Source: Ferroglobus sp.
GTDB lineage: Archaea > Halobacteriota > Archaeoglobi > Archaeoglobales > Archaeoglobaceae
Length of the DNA: 5,225 nt
NCBI GenBank assembly: GCA_015523665.1
Contig: WAJX01000066.1
Coordinates: 1-5,225, forward strand
Direction: 5' to 3'
Below the pieces are notes generated by a model that saw only the letters and a program-made list of their open reading frames with translations, did not search any database and was not told the origin of the DNA. Shown here in pieces: positions 1-4,727 of the stretch. The first letter of the stretch is position 1. Every line of letters starts with the position of its first letter. Both the position numbers and the translations under genes were made by a program.

Positions 1-78
1 GTTACTGCCTTAAGTAATAATTGGTTTATGCTGACATTGAATCAGTTTAAGATTAAATTAAATTTAAAGAGTAGATAA
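1..78 (+). CDS. Possible 3' end of an upstream gene (partial, unidentified)
   Basis: Frame 1 is open from the first base of the window to a TAA at 76-78, giving 25 residues that begin VTALSNNWFMLTLNQF and end in a basic tail (KLNLKSR). The other two forward frames hit stops within the first 15 bases. The mixture of aromatic, polar and basic residues is plausible for a real protein C-terminus, but in DNA this AT-rich a 25-codon open stretch can easily arise by chance. I do not recognise the family. If real, the gene starts left of the window and ends 130 nt before the phosphoesterase start. Confidence 0.3.
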   Translation, partial: VTALSNNWFMLTLNQFKIKLNLKSR

Positions 79-126
79 CTATTCAAATCTTACGAAATTT
101 GGGATTAAATAGATTTTCATCTTAGC

Positions 127-186
127 TTTTTATATAACATGTTAGTGGTAAATAGTTGGTAGATAGCTATGTGATATAAAATATAT
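127..186 (+). promoter_or_regulatory. Candidate TATA boxes for the phosphoesterase gene
   Basis: Two archaeal TATA-like elements are visible. TATAAAATATAT (175-186) lies about 30 nt before the ATG at 209 and would place transcription start close to 204-208, giving an almost leaderless message. TTTTTATATAA (127-137) would instead give a leader of about 50 nt containing the weak Shine-Dalgarno-like AGGGGA. The sequence alone does not decide between them. The rest of 79-208 is AT-rich with no other feature I can support. Confidence 0.45.
146..166 (+). repeat. Near-perfect 10-bp direct repeat upstream of the phosphoesterase promoter
   Basis: TGGTAAATAG (146-155) is followed one base later by TGGTAGATAG (157-166), which differs at one position. 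The second copy overlaps the 8-bp palindrome ATAGCTAT (163-170). The 11-bp spacing puts both copies on the same face of the helix just upstream of the candidate TATA box at 175, where an archaeal activator or repressor could bind. A regulatory role is inferred only from placement. Confidence 0.35.
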
Positions 187-193
187 GTACTAT

Positions 194-199
194 AGGGGA
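194..199 (+). promoter_or_regulatory. Weak Shine-Dalgarno-like site for the phosphoesterase
   Basis: AGGGGA ends 9 nt before ATG 209 (12 nt before the adjacent in-frame ATG at 212). It is the only purine-rich stretch upstream. It would act only if transcription starts at the upstream TATA element, since the nearer TATA box predicts a start downstream of it. Confidence 0.35.
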
Positions 200-208
200 T
201 AATTAAAT

Positions 209-1249
209 ATGATGAGGATTGTGCATATTTCTGACCTACATTTTGGAATGGAGTTCAATAACGAGAAATTTCAAAAAGCGATAAGACAAATAAACGAGAT
301 AGAACCAGATCTTGTTATAGTAACTGGGGATTTGGTTTTATGGGGGATCCATAATGAGTTTAGAGAGGCATATGAAGGACTTTCAAATATAAAATCAGAT
401 ATGATGGTTATTCCTGGAAATCATGATGCGAGAAATGATGGAATAAAATATTTTGAACTTTATTTTGGAAAAACGAGGAAAAGTACGGTTATGGACGATT
501 TTGTTATAATAGCAGCGGATAGCACCAATCCAGATACTGATGATGGTATGATTGGAGAAGAGCAAAGAGAGTGGATGAGAACAAAATTAAAAAGGGATAA
601 GGTGAATATAATTGCTTTACACCACCATATAGTGCCTATTCCTCATACTGGAAGGAATAGGAATGTTTTGATGGATTCAGCAGAGATGATAGAAGCTTTA
701 ATGCTTCACTGTCCAGGTGGTGTAGTTTTAGCTGGACATAGGCATGTGCCATACTCCACAAAACTTTTGAGAACACATATAATCCATGCTGGAACTTTAA
801 GCTCTTATAAGGTTTTAATGCCTGATAACAACTTCAACATAATAGATATCTCAAGAGAAAGTGTAAAGCTAACTTTGAGATTTGTAGAACTAGGAGAAGT
901 TGAAATTGGAGAGTTTATGATAAAGAATGAAACCTCTCCAGCGGTTGTTAAATATCATTCTATCTCAGGAACGAAAAAAGTACTTTTTGTCTCGAAAGAC
1001 CATAACCTCTCTTCAATGGCTGAAAGGATTTTTAATGAGAACGCTCCCAGTAATATGGTAGCAATTAAAGTGCATTCAAAAAAGATCTCTAAGGAACTTT
1101 TAAATGATGTAGATTATGTTGTAACATTTGATGAAGATGTTGAAGCTGATGAATATTGGAAAATAACGAACGATTTACATGAACAACTCAAAAGGGCTTG
1201 TAGAGAATTGGTCAGAAAATTAATTCTTATTAAAAAAATAAAAATTTAA
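209..1249 (+). CDS. Metallophosphoesterase with C-terminal degenerate LMW-phosphatase-like domain
   Basis: This 346-residue protein carries the full calcineurin-like dinuclear-metal signature: D9-x-H11 (SDLHFG), G40-D41, GNHD at 70-73, a histidine cluster H138-H140, and GHRH at 176-179. The order and spacing match the CpdA/Icc-like class III phosphodiesterase group, so it should hydrolyse a phosphodiester or phosphomonoester; the substrate cannot be read from sequence. The catalytic domain spans about 1-200, with beta-rich sequence to about 240. Residues 256-340 resemble low-molecular-weight tyrosine phosphatase/arsenate reductase: KKVLFV, then SSMAERIFN, then DYVVTFDEDVEADEYW and a final basic helix. 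The nucleophilic Cys and P-loop Arg of that family are absent (Ser at 262 and 268). No signal peptide is visible, so it is probably cytoplasmic. The protein opens Met-Met and either Met could be used. The C-terminus (LILIKKIKI) is encoded across an A-rich tract. dphB follows after 22 nt. Confidence 0.88.
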   Translation: MMRIVHISDLHFGMEFNNEKFQKAIRQINEIEPDLVIVTGDLVLWGIHNEFREAYEGLSNIKSDMMVIPGNHDARNDGIKYFELYFGKTRKSTVMDDFVIIAADSTNPDTDDGMIGEEQREWMRTKLKRDKVNIIALHHHIVPIPHTGRNRNVLMDSAEMIEALMLHCPGGVVLAGHRHVPYSTKLLRTHIIHAGTLSSYKVLMPDNNFNIIDISRESVKLTLRFVELGEVEIGEFMIKNETSPAVVKYHSISGTKKVLFVSKDHNLSSMAERIFNENAPSNMVAIKVHSKKISKELLNDVDYVVTFDEDVEADEYWKITNDLHEQLKRACRELVRKLILIKKIKI

Positions 1250-1256
1250 AATAAAA
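1245..1256 (+). promoter_or_regulatory. Possible TATA box for dphB
   Basis: TTTAAAATAAAA overlaps the phosphoesterase stop codon and is centred about 23 nt before the dphB ATG. It could drive a leaderless dphB message, which would fit the absence of a Shine-Dalgarno motif in the 22-nt gap. The alternative is simple cotranscription with the upstream gene. AT-rich sequence makes chance matches common. Confidence 0.3.
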
Positions 1257-1271
1257 TTAGAGTTAGTTACC

Positions 1272-2036
1272 ATGCTTATATTTGTGGGTTTAGGATTGTG
1301 GGATGAGGAAGATATAACTCTCAAAGGATTAAACGCTATAAGGAAAGCTGATGTAGTTTATGCTGAATTTTACACATCCATGCTGTGTGGAACAACTATT
1401 GAAAAAATGGAGAGACTCTATGGTAGGAGGATAAATATTTTGGATAGAAAAGATTTGGAGGAAGAGAGTTCTAAGTTGATTGAAGAGGCTATGGAAAAAG
1501 ATGTTGTAGTGTTGACTGCTGGAGACCCGATGATTGCAACAACCCATAATATGATCAGACTCGAAGCGAAAAAAAAGGGAGTTGAGGTAGATATAATACA
1601 TAACGCCAGTATAGTTTCTGCGGTATGTGGTATCACGGGTTTACACAATTACAGATTTGGCAAATCAGCTACTATCGCTCGACCATATAAAAACACGATT
1701 CCAAGAACTCCTTTAGATGTTATAAAGTCTAATCAACTCATAAATGCACATACTCTCTTATTCTTAGATACAAACCCCCCAATGAGTATAGAAGAGGCTG
1801 TAAAGTTGATGAAGAGAATAGATGATGGAACATTCGATCATTATGCTGTTGGAATAGCTAGAGCTGGTGGGGAGAATATAGTTAAATGTGATAAGTTTTA
1901 TAAGCTAGAGGATTATGATTTTGGGGAACCATTACATGTGATGGTTTTTCTTGCAAAAACACTTCATATAACTGAGTACGAATGCCTGATTGAGTTTGCA
2001 AACGCTCCCAAAGAAATAGAGGAATTGGTGGAGTAG
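1272..2036 (+). CDS. dphB: Diphthine synthase (EF-2 diphthamide methyltransferase)
   Basis: This SAM-dependent methyltransferase of the tetrapyrrole-methylase superfamily methylates the amino group of the 3-amino-3-carboxypropyl-histidine on elongation factor 2 to make diphthine, the second stage of diphthamide synthesis in the cytoplasm. The 254-residue length is normal for archaeal DphB (family about 250-270). Family blocks appear in order: GLGLWDEEDIT near the N-terminus (6-16), VVYAEFYTS (28-36), TAGDPMIATTHN (82-93) with the SAM-binding GDP turn, the signature region 110-132 with SAVCGITGL and YRFGKSAT, TLLFLD (161-166), GIARAGG (194-200), and PLHVMVFLAKTLHITEYE (220-237). The ATG at 1272 matches the conserved N-terminus directly. 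No Shine-Dalgarno is present; GTTAGTTA sits immediately upstream. The partner enzymes Dph2 and Dph6 are not in this window. Confidence 0.96.
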   Translation: MLIFVGLGLWDEEDITLKGLNAIRKADVVYAEFYTSMLCGTTIEKMERLYGRRINILDRKDLEEESSKLIEEAMEKDVVVLTAGDPMIATTHNMIRLEAKKKGVEVDIIHNASIVSAVCGITGLHNYRFGKSATIARPYKNTIPRTPLDVIKSNQLINAHTLLFLDTNPPMSIEEAVKLMKRIDDGTFDHYAVGIARAGGENIVKCDKFYKLEDYDFGEPLHVMVFLAKTLHITEYECLIEFANAPKEIEELVE

Positions 2037-2038
2037 TA

Positions 2039-2060
2039 TTTTATGTTTATTTTATGTTTA
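2039..2060 (+). repeat. Exact 11-bp tandem duplication after dphB
   Basis: TTTTATGTTTA occurs twice head to tail (2039-2049 and 2050-2060), beginning three bases after the dphB stop codon. It could contribute T-runs to termination or be a replication-slippage product. Nothing indicates coding. Confidence 0.6.
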
Positions 2061-2075
2061 TCTTATTGTTAGTTA

Positions 2076-2112
2076 TTTATTTTTTTAATTATATTTTATT
2101 TTTTATTTTATT
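2076..2112 (+). terminator. T-rich archaeal-type terminator of dphB
   Basis: The non-template strand holds successive T runs (seven Ts at 2080-2086, four at 2094-2097, six at 2099-2104, four at 2106-2109) starting 40 nt after the dphB stop. Archaeal RNA polymerase terminates at oligo-T without needing a hairpin, so this is a good candidate for the transcript end. Its position between two genes with separate start signals supports the call. Confidence 0.45.
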
Positions 2113-2160
2113 AAAAATTTAATATATCATTATTAATAATAATAAATAATTAAAAAAATA
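2078..2160. repeat. 15-bp all-AT inverted repeat flanking a 53-nt spacer
   Basis: TATTTTTTTAATTAT (2078-2092) is the exact reverse complement of ATAATTAAAAAAATA (2146-2160). The spacer includes the perfect 12-bp palindrome ATTATTAATAAT (2129-2140). The block 2073-2185 contains almost no G or C and is the least stable DNA in the window. In two-letter sequence a match of this length is not strongly improbable, so significance is uncertain. Confidence 0.5.
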
Positions 2161-2171
2161 TAATTATAAAT

Positions 2172-2184
2172 TATATTAAATATA
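2172..2184 (+). promoter_or_regulatory. Candidate TATA region for polB
   Basis: TATATTAAATATA is centred near 2178 and predicts transcription start near 2204, giving polB a leader of about 60 nt. A weaker match (TTTTATTA, 2236-2243) sits where a leaderless start would need it. No Shine-Dalgarno motif precedes the polB ATG, so leaderless initiation from the weaker element remains possible. Confidence 0.3.
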
Positions 2185-2241
2185 GTATGTTTTCTGTGTA
2201 TTGATAATGGTTGATCGTTTTGTTTTGTTAGTTAGTTTTAT

Positions 2242-2259
2242 TAGTTAACAATCTAACTA
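2242..2259. repeat. Short inverted repeat immediately before polB
   Basis: TAGTTA (2242-2247) and TAACTA (2254-2259) are exact inverted copies separated by 6 nt, ending 6 nt before the polB ATG. A further TAGTTAG at 2229-2235 is also complementary to CTAACTA at 2253-2259, so two alternative pairings exist. It could be an operator or a weak RNA hairpin at the translation start; neither is demonstrated. Confidence 0.4.
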
Positions 2260-2265
2260 TCTTTA

Positions 2266-4608
2266 ATGAAGGGTTGGCTACTTGATGCAGATTATATAAG
2301 CGTTGATAATAGAGCGGTGATAAGACTGTGGTGTAGAGATGAGGATGGTGTCTTTGTTGTTTATGATAAAGACTTTACACCTTACTTTTATGTTATAAAG
2401 GATGATCTAAAAAAGGAAGATTTGGAGAAAATAAGTATTCAAACAAAGAATGGAGTTATAAAGCCGATGAAAGTTGAGGAAACAACAAAAAAAGTATTTG
2501 GAAAAGAGATGGAAGTCTTTAAAGTTTATGCTTATCATCCTCAGCACGTACCGAAGCTTAGGGAGGAGATTAAGAAATTTGGCGATGTTAGGGAAGCGGA
2601 TATACCATTTGCATATAGGTATCTGATCGATAACGATCTTGCATGTATGGATGGAATCGTTGTTAAAGGAAAAGAAAGGAAGGAGAATGGGCTAAGAATT
2701 ATAGATGCAGAAAGTGTTAGGAGAGAAGAGGTTCCATTACCCGATCCAAAAGTTCTCGCCTTTGATTGTGAGATGTTAAATGAGTTTGGAATGCCACAAG
2801 CTGATAAGGATAGAATTATTGTGATAGGTGTTAAGTGTGGAGATTTTGAGGAAATAATTCATGGAGATGAGAGATACATTCTATTGAGATTTGTTGAAAT
2901 AATAAGAAAGGAGGATCCAGACATTATAGTTGGTTATAATCAAGATAATTTCGACTGGCCTTATTTGAAAAAAAGAGCTGAGAAATTAGATGTTAAATTG
3001 ACTATTGGTAGGGATGGAAGTGAAATAAAGTTCAGAGGTGGAAGACCAAAAATAGTTGGAAGATTGAATGTAGACTTGTATGACATCGCCATGAAATTGG
3101 ATGTTAAGATTAAAACTTTAGAAAATGTTGCAGAATTTCTTGGGAGAAAAGTTGAGATTGCCGAAATAGAGGCTAAAGACATTTATAGAAAGTGGATGGC
3201 TGGGGATAAGGACAGCGTTTTTATGTACTCAAAGCAAGACATCCTTAATACATACTATATTGCTGAAGAACTTTTACCGATGCATTATGAACTTTCTAGG
3301 ATGATAAGAATTCCGGTTGATGACGTTTCTAGAATAGGGAGAGGAAAACAAGTCGATTGGCTTTTGTTAAGTGAAGCTTATAGGCTAAACGAATTAGCTC
3401 CGAATCCGATTGAAATGGAGGAGAGTTATGAAGGAGCTTTTGTTCTTGAACCAGTTAGAGGTTTACATGAGAATGTTATATGCTTGGATTTTGCATCCAT
3501 GTATCCCAGTATAATGATCTCGTATAATATAAGTCCGGATACACTCACATTTACCGCATGTGATTGTTATGTAGCTCCAGAAGTTGGACATAGATTTAAG
3601 AAATCACCAGAGGGGTTTTTCAGGAGAATACTTAGAATGCTAATAGAGAAAAGAAGAAAGATAAAGGAGGAAATAAAGAAGATCGATAGGAGATCACATG
3701 AATATAAGATATTGGATATAAGGCAACAAACGTTAAAAGTTTTGACAAATTCTTTCTATGGGTATACTGGTTGGAGAGGGGCGAGATGGTATTGCAAAGA
3801 ATGTGCAGAGGCTACAACTGCTTGGGGGAGATATTTAATAAAGAAAACTGTTGAATTAGCAAAAGAGCTAGGTTTTGAAGTTTTATACGGAGATACAGAC
3901 AGTATTTTTGTAAAGAAGGATAATGTGAAATCCATTGAAAAAGAGATAGATGAGCTTGCTAGAAGAATATCTCGTGAATTTCCAATACAAATAGAGGTTG
4001 ATGAACTATACGATACGATATTCTTTGTTGAAAAGAAGAGGTATGCAGGATTAACCAAAGATGGTAGGATAGTTGTTAAAGGATTAGAGGTTAGGAGGGG
4101 AGATTGGTGTGAGCTTGCGAAAAAAGTGCAGAGAGAAGTGATTGAGACAATTCTTAAAGAGAAGAATCCAGAAAAAGCTGTGGAATATGTTAGGAGAGTT
4201 GTTGATGAAGTTAGAAGGGGAGAAGTGAAGTTGGAGGACCTAATAATTTACAAAGGTCTTACGAAAAAACCTTCAAAATATGAAAGTAAACAGGCACATG
4301 TAAAAGCAGCGATGAAAGCTATGGAGGCTGGGATAGTCTATCCGATTGGATCAAAAGTTGGTTTTGTTATCGTTTCGGGAACTGGTAGTATAGGAGATAG
4401 AGCTTATCCGATCGAGTTGATTGAGAAATTTGATGGTGAAAATGTAGAAATAAAAACGAGGAGCGGTTCAATCAGGAAGAGGATTGATAAAGATTATTAT
4501 ATAGACAATCAGATAATTCCGTCAGTTTTAAGAATACTCGAAAGATTTGGTTATGGTGAGGTTAATATAAAAGGAAAAATACAACGCACTTTAGATTCAT
4601 TTTTCTAA
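2266..4608 (+). CDS. polB: Replicative family B DNA polymerase (euryarchaeal PolB3 type)
   Basis: This 780-residue polymerase performs DNA synthesis with 3'-5' proofreading. Exonuclease motifs are intact: D167/E169 in FDCEM (Exo I), N225 to D230 in NQDNFD (Exo II), and Y321-x3-D325 (Exo III). Polymerase motifs follow: LDFASMYPS with D408 (motif A), K491 to G499 in KVLTNSFYG (motif B), YGDTDS with D543/D545 (motif C), then KKRY (590-593) and KGLEVRRGDW (605-614). The last eight residues, QRTLDSFF, are a PCNA-interacting box (QxxLxxFF). Y10, V95 and P114 fall at the positions that form the uracil-sensing pocket in Pyrococcus polymerase, so stalling at template uracil is likely. Of the two disulfides in Thermococcales enzymes, the C510/C513 pair is retained and the other is not. 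No intein interrupts it. ATG 2266 is the first possible start after an in-frame stop at 2254 and matches related N-termini. Confidence 0.98.
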   Translation: MKGWLLDADYISVDNRAVIRLWCRDEDGVFVVYDKDFTPYFYVIKDDLKKEDLEKISIQTKNGVIKPMKVEETTKKVFGKEMEVFKVYAYHPQHVPKLREEIKKFGDVREADIPFAYRYLIDNDLACMDGIVVKGKERKENGLRIIDAESVRREEVPLPDPKVLAFDCEMLNEFGMPQADKDRIIVIGVKCGDFEEIIHGDERYILLRFVEIIRKEDPDIIVGYNQDNFDWPYLKKRAEKLDVKLTIGRDGSEIKFRGGRPKIVGRLNVDLYDIAMKLDVKIKTLENVAEFLGRKVEIAEIEAKDIYRKWMAGDKDSVFMYSKQDILNTYYIAEELLPMHYELSRMIRIPVDDVSRIGRGKQVDWLLLSEAYRLNELAPNPIEMEESYEGAFVLEPVRGLHENVICLDFASMYPSIMISYNISPDTLTFTACDCYVAPEVGHRFKKSPEGFFRRILRMLIEKRRKIKEEIKKIDRRSHEYKILDIRQQTLKVLTNSFYGYTGWRGARWYCKECAEATTAWGRYLIKKTVELAKELGFEVLYGDTDSIFVKKDNVKSIEKEIDELARRISREFPIQIEVDELYDTIFFVEKKRYAGLTKDGRIVVKGLEVRRGDWCELAKKVQREVIETILKEKNPEKAVEYVRRVVDEVRRGEVKLEDLIIYKGLTKKPSKYESKQAHVKAAMKAMEAGIVYPIGSKVGFVIVSGTGSIGDRAYPIELIEKFDGENVEIKTRSGSIRKRIDKDYYIDNQIIPSVLRILERFGYGEVNIKGKIQRTLDSFF

Positions 4609-4612
4609 ATTT

Positions 4613-4633
4613 ATTAATAATTATATTATTAAT
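4613..4633 (+). terminator. AT hairpin just after polB, possible terminator
   Basis: ATTAATAAT (4613-4621) pairs perfectly with ATTATTAAT (4625-4633) across a TAT loop, beginning four bases after the polB stop codon. The 9-bp stem is entirely A-T and is not followed by a T run, so it is weak by the bacterial criterion. The Ts around 4600-4604 and 4610-4612 could assist. Confidence 0.4.
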
Positions 4634-4651
4634 CTAAATCTATCTAAATCT
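4632..4651 (+). repeat. Exact 10-bp tandem repeat
   Basis: ATCTAAATCT occurs twice in direct succession (4632-4641, 4642-4651). A partial third copy, TCTAAAT, overlaps the polB stop codon at 4604-4610. One-helical-turn spacing about 30-50 bp upstream of the TATA box at 4683 is compatible with a regulator-binding array for the downstream gene, but no function can be shown. Confidence 0.55.
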
Positions 4652-4663
4652 TAAACGTTTTAG
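4650..4663. promoter_or_regulatory. Palindrome upstream of the surface-protein promoter, possible operator
   Basis: CTTAAACGTTTTAG has a perfect AAACGTTT core (4653-4660) and two further matching outer pairs with one mismatch between. It lies 20 bp upstream of the TATA box, a common place for dimeric archaeal regulators. CTTAAAC recurs at 4698-4704 on the other side of the TATA box. Confidence 0.3.
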
Positions 4664-4682
4664 TTAGTGAAGAATGCATAAG

Positions 4683-4693
4683 TATATAATTTA
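4683..4693 (+). promoter_or_regulatory. TATA box of the secreted repeat protein
   Basis: TATATAATTTA is the clearest TATA element in the window. It predicts transcription start near 4711-4714, about 15 nt before ATG 4728, leaving a short leader that contains the Shine-Dalgarno site. Confidence 0.55.
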
Positions 4694-4717
4694 TTTACTT
4701 AAACAACATTATTATAT

Positions 4718-4722
4718 GGGAG
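4718..4722 (+). promoter_or_regulatory. Shine-Dalgarno site deciding the start at 4728
   Basis: GGGAG ends 5 nt before ATG 4728. An in-frame ATG at 4716 would add MGVY to the N-terminus but has no ribosome-binding site of its own and would bury this one in the coding sequence. The start at 4728 also gives the more typical signal peptide with arginine at position 2. Confidence 0.55.
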
Positions 4723-4727
4723 TTTAT

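Noticed and set aside
1..78. Transposase C-terminus at the left edge
   Set aside because: The short open frame has a basic, aromatic composition that brings transposases to mind, but there is no catalytic motif, terminal inverted repeat or target duplication to support it.
1329..1648. Minus-strand open frames inside dphB
   Set aside because: They lie wholly antisense to a well-conserved gene, show no recognisable motifs, and have compositions expected from the complement of AT-rich coding DNA.
209..2036. Functional link between the phosphoesterase and diphthamide synthesis
   Set aside because: Same strand and 22-nt spacing are suggestive only; no known diphthamide step needs a phosphoesterase, and the signals allow separate transcription.
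2037..2265. Chromosomal replication origin before polB
   Set aside because: AT richness and dyads alone are insufficient; I see no G-rich origin recognition boxes and no orc1/cdc6 gene in the window. Kept only as a low-interest note.
2961..4058. Minus-strand open frames of 73 and 100 codons inside polB
   Set aside because: Both are fully antisense to conserved polymerase motifs; their Ser/Phe/Leu-rich products are typical shadows of Glu/Lys/Arg-rich coding sequence.
2266..4608. Intein or frameshift in PolB
   Set aside because: Motifs A, B and C, the usual intein insertion sites, are uninterrupted, the frame is continuous, and the total length of 780 residues is normal.
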